Below are positions 39,001 through 54,362 of a stretch of 64,000 nucleotides of DNA, piece after piece. The position numbers and the translations under genes were made by a program. Positions within the stretch are counted from its first letter, which is position 1, and every line of letters begins with the position of its first letter. The stretch lies in contig JANEZZ010001410.1 in NCBI GenBank assembly GCA_026122225.1, positions 186,001 to 250,000 on the forward strand, given 5' to 3'. Under the pieces are notes generated by a model. That model saw nothing but the letters and a program-made list of their open reading frames with translations, was not told the origin of the DNA and ran no database searches. The stretch comes from Heloderma charlesbogerti (taxonomy: Eukaryota > Chordata > Lepidosauria > Squamata > Helodermatidae).

Positions 39001-42000
39001 ATCTTTAAGGATCACAATCTTCCACAGTTCAGGATCACAATCACAATCACAATGTTTAAGGAACACAACCTTCCACAGCTTAAGGATCATAATCTTTAAG
39101 GATCACAATCTTTAAGGATCACAACATTCCACAGCTTAAGGATCACAATCTTTAAGGATCACAACCTTCCACAGCTTAAGGATCACAAACTTGAAGGATC
39201 ACAACCTTCCACAGCTTAAGGATCACAGTCTTTAAGGATCACAGTCTTCCACAGTTCAGGATCACAATCTTCCACAGTTAAGGATCACAATCTTCCACAA
39301 TTAAGGATCAAAATCTTTAAGGATCACAATCTTTAAGGATCACAATCTTCCACAATTAAGGATCACAAACTTTAAGGATCACAATCTTCCACAATTAAGG
39401 AACACAATGTTTAAGGAACACAACCTTCCACAGCTTAAGGATCACAATATTTAAGGATCACAATCTTTAAGGATCACAACCTTCCACAGCTTAAGGTTCA
39501 CATCCTTTAAGGATCACAACCTTCCACAGCTTAAGTATCACAGTCTTTAAGGATCACAGTCTTCCACAGTTCAGGATCACAATCTTCCACAGTTAAGGAT
39601 CACAATCTTCCAAAATTAAGGATCACAATCTTTAAGGATCACAATCTTCCACTGTGAAGGATCACAATCTTCCACAGTTAAGGATCACAATCTTCCACAA
39701 TTAAGGATCACAATCTTTAAGGACCACAATCTTCCAGAGTTAAGGATCACAATCTTCCACAGTTAAGGATCACAATCTTCCACAATTAAGGATCAAAATC
39801 TTTAAGGATCACAATCTTCCACAGTTCAGGATCACAATCTTCCACAGTTAAGGATCACAATCTACCACAGTTAAGGATCACAATCTTCCACAGTTAAGGA
39901 TCACAGTCTCTAAGGATGACAGTCTTCCACAGTTAAGGATCACAATTTTCCACAGTTAAGGATCACAGTCTTCCACAGTTAAGGATCACAATCTTTAAGG
40001 ATCACAATCTTTAAGGATCACAAATTCCACAGCTTAAGGACCACAGTCTTTAAGGATCACAGTCTTCCACAGTTAAGGATCACAGTCTTCCACAGTTAAG
40101 GATCACAATCTTTAAGGATCACAATCTTTAAGGATCACAAAATTCCACAGCTTAAGTACCACAGTCTTTAAGGATCACAGTCTTCCACAGTTAAGGATCA
40201 CAATCTTTCACAGTTTAAGGATCACAATCTTTAAGGATCACAATCTTCCACAATTAAGGATCACAATCTTCCACAATTAAGGATCACAATCTTTAAGGAT
40301 CACAATCTTCACAGTTAAGGATCACAATCTTCCACAATTAAGGATCACAATATTTAAGGATCAAAATCTTTAAGGATCACAATCTTCCACAATTAAGGAT
40401 CACAATCTTCCACAATTAAGGATCACAATCTTTAAGGATCACAATCTTCCACAATTAAGGATCACAATCTTTAAGGATCACAATCTTTAAGGATCACAAT
40501 CTTCCACAATTAAGGATCACAATCTTCCACAATTAAGGATCACAATCTTTAAGGATCACAATCTTCCACAGTTAAGGATCACAATCTTCCACAATTAAGG
40601 ATCACAATCTTTAAGGATCACAATCTTCCACAGTTAAGGATCACAATCTTCCACAGTTAAGGATCACAATCTTCCACAATTAAGGATCACAATCTTTAAG
40701 GATCACAATCTTCCACAGTTAAGGGTCACAATCTTCCACAGTTAAGGATCACAATCTTCCACAATTAAGGATCACAATCTTTAAGGATCACAATCTTCCA
40801 CAGTTCAGGATCACAATCGTCCACAGTTAAGGATCACAATCTTCCACAATTAAGGATCACAATCGTTAAGGATCACAATCTTCCACAGTTAAGGATCACA
40901 GTCTTCCACAGTTAAGGATCACAATATTTAAGGATCACAATCTTTAAAGATCACAATCTTTAAGGATCACAATCTTCCACAGTTAAGGATCACAATCTTC
41001 CACAGTTAAGGATCACAGTCTCTAAGGATGACAGTCTTCCACAGTTAAGGATCACAATTTTCCACAGTTAAGGATCACAGTCTTCCACAGTTAAGGATCA
41101 CAATCTTTAAGGATCACAAACTTCAAGGATCACAACCTTCCACAGCTTAAGGATCACAGTCTTTAAGGATCACAGACTTCCAAAGTTAAGGATCACAATC
41201 TTTAAGGATCAAAATCTTCCAGAGTTAAGTATCACAATCGTCCAAAATTAAGGATCACAATCTTTAAGGATCACAATCTTTAAGGATCACAATCTTTAAG
41301 GATCACAACCTTCCACAGCATAAGGACCTCAGTCTTTAAGGATCACAGTCTTCCACAGATAAGGATCACAATCTTTAAGGATCACAATCTTCCACAGTTA
41401 AGGATCACAGTCCTCCGCAGTCACGGATCACAATCTTTAAGGATCACAATCTTTAAGGATCACAATCTTCCACAATTAAGGATCACAAACTTTAAGGATC
41501 ACAATCTTTAAGGATCACAATCTTCCACAGTTTAGGGATCACAATCTTCCACAGTTTAAGGATCACAATCTTCCACAGATAAGGATCACAATCTTTAAGG
41601 ATCACCATCTTCCACAGTTAAGGATCATAATCTTTAAGGATCACAATCTTTAAGGATCACAACCTTCCACAGCTTAAGGATTACAATCTTTAAGGATCAC
41701 AACCTTCCACAGCTTAAGGATCACAGTCTTTAAGGATCACAGTCTTCCACAGTTCAGGATCACAATCTTCCACAGTTAAGGATCACAATCTTCCACAATT
41801 AAGGATCAAAATCTTTAAGGATCACAATCTTCCACAATTAAGGATCACAAACTTTAAGGATCACAATCTTCCACAATTAAGGAACACAATGTTTAAGGAA
41901 CACAACCTTCCACAGCTTAAGGATCACAATCTTTAAGGATCACAATCTTCCACAGTTTAAGGATCACAATCTTCCACAGTTTAAGGATCACAATCTACCA

Positions 42001-42254
42001 CAGTTAAGGATCACAATCTTCCACAATTAAGCATCACAAACTTTAAGGATCACAAACTTTAAGGATCACAATCTTCCACAATTAAGGATCACAATGTTTA
42101 AGGAACACAACCTTCCACAGCTTAAGGATCATAATCTTTAAGGATCACAATCTTTAAGGATCACAACATTCCACAGCTTAAGGATCACAATCTTTAAGGA
42201 TCACAACCTTCCACAGCTTAAGGATCACAAACTTGAAGGATCACAACCTTCCAC

Positions 42255-45200
42255 AGCTCAAGGATCACAGTCTTTAAGGATCACAGTCTTCCACAGTTCA
42301 GGATCACAATCTTCCACAGTTAAGGATCACAATCTTCCACAATTAAGGATCAAAATCTTTAAGGATCACAATCTTTAAGGATCACAATCTTCCACAATTA
42401 AGGATCACAAACTTTAAGGATCACAATCTTCCACAATTAAGGAACACAATGTTTAAGGAACACAACCTTCCACAGCTTAAGGATCACAATCTTCCACAAT
42501 TAAGGATCACAATCTTTAAGGATCAAAATCTTTCACAGGTTAAGGATCACAATCTTCCACAATTAAGGATCACAATCTTTAAGGATCACAATCTTCCACA
42601 ATTAAGGATCACAATCTTTAAGGATCACAATCTTTAAGGATCACAATCCTCCACAATTAAGGATCACAATCTTCCACAAGTAAAGATCACAACCTTCCAC
42701 AATTAAGGATCACAAACTTTAAGGATCACACCCTTCCACAATTAAGGATCACAAACTTTAAGGATCACAATCTTCCACAATTAAGGATCACAATGTTTAA
42801 GGAACACAACCTTCCACAGCTTAAGGATCATAATCTTTAAGGATCACAATCTTTAAGGATCACAACCTTCCACAGCTTAAGGATCACAAACTTGAAGGAT
42901 CACAACCTTCCACAGCTTAAGGATCACAGTCTTTAAGGATCACAGTCTTCCACAGTTCAGGATCACAATCTTCCACAGTTAAGGATCACAATCTTCCACA
43001 ACTAAGGATCAAAATCTTTAAGGATCACAATCTTCCACAATTAAGGATCACAAACTTTAAGGATCACAATCTTCCACAATTAAGGAACACAATGTTTAAG
43101 GAACACAACCTTCCACAGCTTAAGGATCAAAATCTTTAAGGATCACAATCTTCCACAGTTTAAGGATCACAATCTTCCACAGTTTAAGGATCACAATCTA
43201 CCACAGTTAAGGATCACAATCTTCCACAATTAAGGATCACAAACTTTAAGGATCACAATCTTTAAGGATCACAATCTTCCACAGTTTAGGGATCACAATC
43301 TTCCACAGTTTAAGGATCACAATCTTCCACAGATAAGGATCACAATCTTTAAGGATCACCATCTTCCACAGTTAAGGATCATAATCTTTAAGGATCACAA
43401 TCTTTAAGGATCACAACCTTCCAAAGCTTAAGGATCACAGTCTTTAAGCATCACTGTCTTCCACAGTACAGGATCACAACCTTCCACAGCTTAAGGATCA
43501 CAGTCTTTAAGGATCACAGTCTTCCACAGTTCAGGATCACAATCTTCCACAGTTAAGGATCACAATCTTCCAAAATTAAGGATCATAATCTTTAAGGATC
43601 ACAATCTTCCACAGTTAAGGATCACAATCTTCCACAGTTAAGGATCACAATCTTTAAGGATCACAATCTTCCACAGTTAAGGGTCACAATCTTCCACAGT
43701 TAAGGATCACAATCTTCCACAATTAAGGATCACAATCTTTAAGGATCACAATCTTCCACAGTTCAGGATCACAATCGTCCACAGTTAAGGATCACAATCT
43801 TCCACAATTAAGGATCACAATCGTTAAGGATCACAATCTTCCACAGTTAAGGATCACAGTCTTCCACAGTTAAGGATCACAATCTTTAAGGATCACAATC
43901 TTTAAAGATCACAATCTTTAAGGATCACAATCTTCCACAGTTAAGGATCACAATCTTCCACAGTTAAGGATCACAGTCTCTAAGGATGACAGTCTTCCAC
44001 AGTTAAGGATCACAACTTTCCACAGTTAAGGATCACAGTCTTCCACAGTTAAGGATCACAATGTTTAAGGATCACAAACTTTAAGGATCACAACCTTCCA
44101 CAGCTTAAGGATCACAGTCTTTAAGGATCACAGACTTCCAAAGTTAAGGATCACAATCTTTAAGGATCAAAATCTTCCAGAGTTAAGTATCACAATCGTC
44201 CAAAATTAAGGATCACAATCTTTAAGGATCACAATCTTTAAGGATCACAATCTTTAAGGATCACAACCTTCCACAGCATAAGGACCTCAGTCTTTAAGGA
44301 TCACAGTCTTCCACAGATAAGGATCACAATCTTTAAGGATCACAATCTTCCACAGTTAAGGATCACAGTCTTCCGCAGTCACGGATCACAATCTTTAAGG
44401 ATCACAATCTTTAAGGATCACAATCTTCCACAATTAAGGATCACAAACTTTAAGGATCACAATCTTTAAGGATCACAATCTTCCACAGTTTAGGGATCAC
44501 AATCTTCCACAGTTTAAGGATCACAATCTTCCACAGATAAGGATCACAATCTTTAAGGATCACCATCTTCCACAGTTAAGGATCATAATCTTTAAGGATC
44601 ACAACCTTCCACAGCTTAAGGATTACAATCTTTAAGGATCACAACCTTCCACAGCTTAAGGATCACAGTCTTTAATTATCACTGTCTTCCAAAGTACAGG
44701 ATCACAATCTTCTACAGTTAAGGATCACAATCTTCCACAATTAAGGATCACAGTCTTTAAGGATCGCAATCTTTAAGGATCACAATCTTCCACAATTAAG
44801 GATCACAAACTTTAAGGATCACAATCTTTAAGGATCAGAATCTTCCACAGTTTAAGGATCACAATCTTCCACAGATAAGGATCACAATCTTTAAGGATCA
44901 CAACCTTCCACAGCTTAAGGATCACAATCTTTAAGGATCACAACCTTCCAAAGCTTAAGTATCACAGTCATTAAGGATCACTGTCTTCCACAGTACAGGA
45001 TCACAACCTTCCACAGCTTAAGGATCACAGTCTTTAAGGATCACAGTCTTCCACAGTTCAGGATCACAATCTTCCACAGTTAAGGATCACAATCTTCCAC
45101 AATTAAGGATCACAATCTTTAAGGATCACAATCTTCCACAATTAATGATCACAATCTTTAAGGATCGCAATCTTTAAGGATCACAATCTTCCACAATTAA

Positions 45201-48002
45201 GGATCACAAACTTTAAGGATCACAATCTTCCACAATTAAGGATCACAATGTTTAAGGAACACAACCTTCCACAGCTTAAGGATCATAATCTTTAAGGATC
45301 ACAATCTTTAAGGATCATAACATTCCACAGCTTAAGGATCACAATCTTTAAGGATCACAACCTTCCACAGCTTAAGGATCACAAACTTGAAGGATCACAA
45401 CCTTCCACAGCTTAAGGATCACAGTCTTTAAGGATCACAGTCTTCCACAGTTCAGGATCACAATCTTCCACAGTTAAGGATCACAATCTTCCACAATTAC
45501 GGATAAAAATCTTTAAGGATCACAATCTTTAAGGATCACAATCTTCCACAATTAAGGATCACAAACTTTAAGGATCACAATCTTCCACAATTAAGGATCA
45601 CAATGTTTAAGGAACACAACCTTCCACAGCTTAAGGATCATAATCTTTAAGGATCACAATCTTTAAGGATCATAACATTCCACAGCTTAAGGATCACAAT
45701 CTTTAAGGATCACAACCTTCCACAGCTTAAGGATCACAAACTTGAAGGATCACAACATTCCACAGCTTAAGGATCACAGTCTTTAAGGATCACAGTCTTC
45801 CACAGTTCAGGATCACAATCTTCCACAGTTAAGGATCACAATCTTCCACAATTAAGGATCAAAATCTTTAAGGATCACAATCTTTAAGGATCACAATCTT
45901 CCACAATTAAGGATCACAAACTTTAAGGATCACAATCTTCCACAATTAAGGAACACAATGTTTAAGGAACACAACCTTCCACAGCTTAAGGATCATAATC
46001 TTTAAGGATCACAATCTTTAAGGATCACAACCTTCCACAGCTTAAGGATCACAATCTTTAAGGATCACAACCTTCCACAGCTTAAGGATAACAGTCTTTA
46101 AGGATCACTGTCTTCCACAGTACAGGATCACAATCTTCTACAGTTAAGGATCACAATCTTCCACAATTAAGGATCACAATCTTTAAGGATCACAATCTTT
46201 AAGGATCACAATCTTTCACAATTAAGGATCACAATCTTCCACAATTAAGGATCACAATCTTTAAGGATCACAATCTTCCAAAATTAAGGATCACAATCTT
46301 TAAGGATCACAATCTTCCACAATTAAGGATCACAATCTTCCACAATTAAGGATCACAATCTTTAAGGATCAAAATCTTTCACAGGTTAAGGATCACAATC
46401 TTCCACAATTAAGGATCACAATCTTTAAGGATCACAATCTTCCACAATTAAGGATCACAATCTTTAAGGATCACAATCTTTAAGGATCACAATCTTCCAC
46501 AATTAAGGATCACAATCTTCCACAAGTAAGGATCACAACCTTCCACAATTAAGGATCACAAACTTTAAGGATCACACCCTTCCACAATTAAGGATCACAA
46601 ACTTTAAGGATCACAATCTTCCACAATTAAGGATCACAATGTTTAAGGAACACAACCTTCCACAGCTTAAGGATCATAATCTTTAAGGATCACAATCTTT
46701 AAGGATCACAACATTCCACAGCTTAAGGATCACAATCTTTAAGGATCACAACCTTCCACAGCTTAAGGATCACAACCTTGAAGGATCACAACCTTCCACA
46801 GCTTAAGGATCACAGTCTTTAAGGATCACAGTCTTCCACAGTTCAGGATCACAATCTTCCACAGTTAAGGATCACAATCTTCCACAATTAAGGATCAAAA
46901 TCTTTAAGGATCACAATCTTTAAGGATCACAATCTTCCACAATTAAGGATCACAAACTTTAAGGATCACAATCTTCCACAATTAAGGAACACAATGTTTA
47001 AGGAACACAACCTTCCACAGCTTAAGGATCACAATCTTCCACAATTAAGGATCTCAATCTTTAAGGATCAAAATCTTTCACAGGTTAAGGATCACAATCT
47101 TCCACAATTAAGGATCACAATCTTTAAGGATCACAATCTTCCACAATTAAGGATCACAATCTTTAAGGATCACAATCTTTAAGGATCACAATCTTCCACA
47201 ATTAAGGATCACAATCTTCCACAAGTAAAGATCACAACCTTCCACAATTAAGGATCACAAACTTTAAGGATCACACCCTTCCACAATTAAGGATCACAAA
47301 CTTTAAGGATCACAATCTTCCACAATTAAGGATCACAATGTTTAAGGAACACAACCTTCCACAGCTTAAGGATCATAATCTTTAAGGATCACAATCTTTA
47401 AGGATCACAACCTTCCACAGCTTAAGGATCACAAACTTGAAGGATCACAACCTTCCACAGCTTAAGGATCACAGTCTTTAAGGATCACAGTCTTCCACAG
47501 TTCAGGATCACAATCTTCCACAGTTAAGGATCACAATCTTCCACAATTAAGGATCAAAATCTTTAAGGATCACAATCTTCCACAATTAAGGATCACAAAC
47601 TTTAAGGATCACAATCTTCCACAATTAAGGAACACAATGTTTAAGGAACACAACCTTCCACAGCTTAAGGATCACAATCTTTAAGGATCACAATCTTCCA
47701 CAGTTTAAGGATCACAATCTTCCACAGTTTAAGGATCACAATCTACCACAGTTAAGGATCACAATCTTCCACAATTAAGGATCACAAACTTTAAGGATCA
47801 CAAACTTTAAGGATCACAATCTTCCACAATTAAGGATCACAATGTTTAAGGAACACAACCTTCCACAGCTTAAGGATCATAATCTTTAAGGATCACAATC
47901 TTTAAGGATCACAACATTCCACAGCTTAAGGATCACAATCTTTAAGGATCACAACCTTCCACAGCTTAAGGATCACAAACTTGAAGGATCACAACCTTCC
48001 AC
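42255..48002. repeat. Higher-order repeat copy 1 (5,748 bp)
   Basis: Bounded by the rare variant CAGCTCAAGG at 42,255 and its next occurrence at 48,003. It contains the variant CCGCAGTCACGG (44,374) and one extra 16-bp monomer near 44,260 relative to copy 2. Confidence 0.85.
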
Positions 48003-51000
48003 AGCTCAAGGATCACAGTCTTTAAGGATCACAGTCTTCCACAGTTCAGGATCACAATCTTCCACAGTTAAGGATCACAATCTTCCACAATTAAGGATCA
48101 AAATCTTTAAGGATCACAATCTTTAAGGATCACAATCTTCCACAATTAAGGATCACAAACTTTAAGGATCACAATCTTCCACAATTAAGGAACACAATGT
48201 TTAAGGAACACAACCTTCCACAGCTTAAGGATCACAATCTTCCACAATTAAGGATCACAATCTTTAAGGATCAAAATCTTTCACAGGTTAAGGATCACAA
48301 TCTTCCACAATTAAGGATCACAATCTTTAAGGATCACAATCTTCCACAATTAAGGATCACAATCTTTAAGGATCACAATCTTTAAGGATCACAATCTTCC
48401 ACAATTAAGGATCACAATCTTCCACAAGTAAAGATCACAACCTTCCACAATTAAGGATCACAAACTTTAAGGATCACACCCTTCCACAATTAAGGATCAC
48501 AAACTTTAAGGATCACAATCTTCCACAATTAAGGATCACAATGTTTAAGGAACACAACCTTCCACAGCTTAAGGATCATAATCTTTAAGGATCACAATCT
48601 TTAAGGATCACAACCTTCCACAGCTTAAGGATCACAAACTTGAAGGATCACAACCTTCCACAGCTTAAGGATCACAGTCTTTAAGGATCACAGTCTTCCA
48701 CAGTTCAGGATCACAATCTTCCACAGTTAAGGATCACAATCTTCCACAATTAAGGATCAAAATCTTTAAGGATCACAATCTTCCACAATTAAGGATCACA
48801 AACTTTAAGGATCACAATCTTCCACAATTAAGGAACACAATGTTTAAGGAACACAACCTTCCACAGCTTAAGGATCACAATCTTTAAGGATCACAATCTT
48901 CCACAGTTTAAGGATCACAATCTTCCACAGTTTAAGGATCACAATCTACCACAGTTAAGGATCACAATCTTCCACAATTAAGGATCACAATCTTTAAGGA
49001 TCACAATCTTTAAGGATCACAATCCTCCACAATTAAGGATCACAATCTTCCACAAGTAAAGATCACAACCTTCCACAATTAAGGATCACAAACTTTAAGG
49101 ATCACACCCTTCCACAATTAAGGATCACAAACTTTAAGGATCACAATCTTCCACAATTAAGGATCACAATGTTTAAGGAACACAACCTTCCACAGCTTAA
49201 GGATCATAATCTTTAAGGATCACAATCTTTAAGGATCACAACCTTCCACAGCTTAAGGATCACAAACTTGAAGGATCACAACCTTCCACAGCTTAAGGAT
49301 CACAGTCTTTAAGGATCACAGTCTTCCACAGTTCAGGATCACAATCTTCCACAGTTAAGGATCACAATCTTCCACAACTAAGGATCAAAATCTTTAAGGA
49401 TCACAATCTTCCACAATTAAGGATCACAAACTTTAAGGATCACAATCTTCCACAATTAAGGAACACAATGTTTAAGGAACACAACCTTCCACAGCTTAAG
49501 GATCAAAATCTTTAAGGATCACAATCTTCCACAGTTTAAGGATCACAATCTTCCACAGTTTAAGGATCACAATCTACCACAGTTAAGGATCACAATCTTC
49601 CACAATTAAGGATCACAAACTTTAAGGATCACAATCTTTAAGGATCACAATCTTCCACAGTTTAGGGATCACAATCTTCCACAGTTTAAGGATCACAATC
49701 TTCCACAGATAAGGATCACAATCTTTAAGGATCACCATCTTCCACAGTTAAGGATCATAATCTTTAAGGATCACAATCTTTAAGGATCACAACCTTCCAA
49801 AGCTTAAGGATCACAGTCTTTAAGCATCACTGTCTTCCACAGTACAGGATCACAACCTTCCACAGCTTAAGGATCACAGTCTTTAAGGATCACAGTCTTC
49901 CACAGTTCAGGATCACAATCTTCCACAGTTAAGGATCACAATCTTCCAAAATTAAGGATCATAATCTTTAAGGATCACAATCTTCCACAGTTAAGGATCA
50001 CAATCTTCCACAGTTAAGGATCACAATCTTTAAGGATCACAATCTTCCACAGTTAAGGGTCACAATCTTCCACAGTTAAGGATCACAATCTTCCACAATT
50101 AAGGATCACAATCTTTAAGGATCACAATCTTCCACAGTTCAGGATCACAATCGTCCACAGTTAAGGATCACAATCTTCCACAATTAAGGATCACAATCGT
50201 TAAGGATCACAATCTTCCACAGTTAAGGATCACAGTCTTCCACAGTTAAGGATCACAATCTTTAAGGATCACAATCTTTAAAGATCACAATCTTTAAGGA
50301 TCACAATCTTCCACAGTTAAGGATCACAATCTTCCACAGTTAAGGATCACAGTCTCTAAGGATGACAGTCTTCCACAGTTAAGGATCACAACTTTCCACA
50401 GTTAAGGATCACAGTCTTCCACAGTTAAGGATCACAATGTTTAAGGATCACAAACTTTAAGGATCACAACCTTCCACAGCTTAAGGATCACAGTCTTTAA
50501 GGATCACAGACTTCCAAAGTTAAGGATCACAATCTTTAAGGATCAAAATCTTCCAGAGTTAAGTATCACAATCGTCCAAAATTAAGGATCACAATCTTTA
50601 AGGATCACAATCTTTAAGGATCACAACCTTCCACAGCATAAGGACCTCAGTCTTTAAGGATCACAGTCTTCCACAGATAAGGATCACAATCTTTAAGGAT
50701 CACAATCTTCCACAGTTAAGGATCACAGTCTTCCGCAGTCACGGATCACAATCTTTAAGGATCACAATCTTTAAGGATCACAATCTTCCACAATTAAGGA
50801 TCACAAACTTTAAGGATCACAATCTTTAAGGATCACAATCTTCCACAGTTTAGGGATCACAATCTTCCACAGTTTAAGGATCACAATCTTCCACAGATAA
50901 GGATCACAATCTTTAAGGATCACCATCTTCCACAGTTAAGGATCATAATCTTTAAGGATCACAACCTTCCACAGCTTAAGGATTACAATCTTTAAGGATC

Positions 51001-54000
51001 ACAACCTTCCACAGCTTAAGGATCACAGTCTTTAATTATCACTGTCTTCCAAAGTACAGGATCACAATCTTCTACAGTTAAGGATCACAATCTTCCACAA
51101 TTAAGGATCACAGTCTTTAAGGATCGCAATCTTTAAGGATCACAATCTTCCACAATTAAGGATCACAAACTTTAAGGATCACAATCTTTAAGGATCAGAA
51201 TCTTCCACAGTTTAAGGATCACAATCTTCCACAGATAAGGATCACAATCTTTAAGGATCACAACCTTCCACAGCTTAAGGATCACAATCTTTAAGGATCA
51301 CAACCTTCCAAAGCTTAAGTATCACAGTCATTAAGGATCACTGTCTTCCACAGTACAGGATCACAACCTTCCACAGCTTAAGGATCACAGTCTTTAAGGA
51401 TCACAGTCTTCCACAGTTCAGGATCACAATCTTCCACAGTTAAGGATCACAATCTTCCACAATTAAGGATCACAATCTTTAAGGATCACAATCTTCCACA
51501 ATTAATGATCACAATCTTTAAGGATCGCAATCTTTAAGGATCACAATCTTCCACAATTAAGGATCACAAACTTTAAGGATCACAATCTTCCACAATTAAG
51601 GATCACAATGTTTAAGGAACACAACCTTCCACAGCTTAAGGATCATAATCTTTAAGGATCACAATCTTTAAGGATCATAACATTCCACAGCTTAAGGATC
51701 ACAATCTTTAAGGATCACAACCTTCCACAGCTTAAGGATCACAAACTTGAAGGATCACAACCTTCCACAGCTTAAGGATCACAGTCTTTAAGGATCACAG
51801 TCTTCCACAGTTCAGGATCACAATCTTCCACAGTTAAGGATCACAATCTTCCACAATTACGGATCAAAATCTTTAAGGATCACAATCTTTAAGGATCACA
51901 ATCTTCCACAATTAAGGATCACAAACTTTAAGGATCACAATCTTCCACAATTAAGGATCACAATGTTTAAGGAACACAACCTTCCACAGCTTAAGGATCA
52001 TAATCTTTAAGGATCACAATCTTTAAGGATCATAACATTCCACAGCTTAAGGATCACAATCTTTAAGGATCACAACCTTCCACAGCTTAAGGATCACAAA
52101 CTTGAAGGATCACAACATTCCACAGCTTAAGGATCACAGTCTTTAAGGATCACAGTCTTCCACAGTTCAGGATCACAATCTTCCACAGTTAAGGATCACA
52201 ATCTTCCACAATTAAGGATCAAAATCTTTAAGGATCACAATCTTTAAGGATCACAATCTTCCACAATTAAGGATCACAAACTTTAAGGATCACAATCTTC
52301 CACAATTAAGGAACACAATGTTTAAGGAACACAACCTTCCACAGCTTAAGGATCATAATCTTTAAGGATCACAATCTTTAAGGATCACAACCTTCCACAG
52401 CTTAAGGATCACAATCTTTAAGGATCACAACCTTCCACAGCTTAAGGATAACAGTCTTTAAGGATCACTGTCTTCCACAGTACAGGATCACAATCTTCTA
52501 CAGTTAAGGATCACAATCTTCCACAATTAAGGATCACAATCTTTAAGGATCACAATCTTTAAGGATCACAATCTTTCACAATTAAGGATCACAATCTTCC
52601 ACAATTAAGGATCACAATCTTTAAGGATCACAATCTTCCAAAATTAAGGATCACAATCTTTAAGGATCACAATCTTCCACAATTAAGGATCACAATCTTC
52701 CACAATTAAGGATCACAATCTTTAAGGATCAAAATCTTTCACAGGTTAAGGATCACAATCTTCCACAATTAAGGATCACAATCTTTAAGGATCACAATCT
52801 TCCACAATTAAGGATCACAATCTTTAAGGATCACAATCTTTAAGGATCACAATCTTCCACAATTAAGGATCACAATCTTCCACAAGTAAGGATCACAACC
52901 TTCCACAATTAAGGATCACAAACTTTAAGGATCACACCCTTCCACAATTAAGGATCACAAACTTTAAGGATCACAATCTTCCACAATTAAGGATCACAAT
53001 GTTTAAGGAACACAACCTTCCACAGCTTAAGGATCATAATCTTTAAGGATCACAATCTTTAAGGATCACAACATTCCACAGCTTAAGGATCACAATCTTT
53101 AAGGATCACAACCTTCCACAGCTTAAGGATCACAACCTTGAAGGATCACAACCTTCCACAGCTTAAGGATCACAGTCTTTAAGGATCACAGTCTTCCACA
53201 GTTCAGGATCACAATCTTCCACAGTTAAGGATCACAATCTTCCACAATTAAGGATCAAAATCTTTAAGGATCACAATCTTTAAGGATCACAATCTTCCAC
53301 AATTAAGGATCACAAACTTTAAGGATCACAATCTTCCACAATTAAGGAACACAATGTTTAAGGAACACAACCTTCCACAGCTTAAGGATCACAATCTTCA
53401 ACAATTAAGGATCTCAATCTTTAAGGATCAAAATCTTTCACAGGTTAAGGATCACAATCTTCCACAATTAAGGATCACAATCTTTAAGGATCACAATCTT
53501 CCACAATTAAGGATCACAATCTTTAAGGATCACAATCTTTAAGGATCACAATCTTCCACAATTAAGGATCACAATCTTCCACAAGTAAAGATCACAACCT
53601 TCCACAATTAAGGATCACAAACTTTAAGGATCACACCCTTCCACAATTAAGGATCACAAACTTTAAGGATCACAATCTTCCACAATTAAGGATCACAATG
53701 TTTAAGGAACACAACCTTCCACAGCTTAAGGATCATAATCTTTAAGGATCACAATCTTTAAGGATCACAACCTTCCACAGCTTAAGGATCACAAACTTGA
53801 AGGATCACAACCTTCCACAGCTTAAGGATCACAGTCTTTAAGGATCACAGTCTTCCACAGTTCAGGATCACAATCTTCCACAGTTAAGGATCACAATCTT
53901 CCACAATTAAGGATCAAAATCTTTAAGGATCACAATCTTCCACAATTAAGGATCACAAACTTTAAGGATCACAATCTTCCACAATTAAGGAACACAATGT

Positions 54001-54362
54001 TTAAGGAACACAACCTTCCACAGCTTAAGGATCACAATCTTTAAGGATCACAATCTTCCACAGTTTAAGGATCACAATCTTCCACAGTTTAAGGATCACA
54101 ATCTACCACAGTTAAGGATCACAATCTTCCACAATTAAGGATCACAAACTTTAAGGATCACAAACTTTAAGGATCACAATCTTCCACAATTAAGGATCAC
54201 AATGTTTAAGGAACACAACCTTCCACAGCTTAAGGATCATAATCTTTAAGGATCACAATCTTTAAGGATCACAACATTCCACAGCTTAAGGATCACAATC
54301 TTTAAGGATCACAACCTTCCACAGCTTAAGGATCACAAACTTGAAGGATCACAACCTTCCAC
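48003..54362. repeat. Higher-order repeat copy 2 (6,360 bp, with 612-bp extra segment)
   Basis: From CAGCTCAAGG at 48,003 to 54,363. It equals the 5,748-bp unit plus a 612-bp segment starting about 48,985. At that point this copy continues with AATCCTCCAC, a variant otherwise seen near 42,649, while the following copy goes directly to the sequence found here at about 49,600. This looks like an unequal exchange product. Confidence 0.82.
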
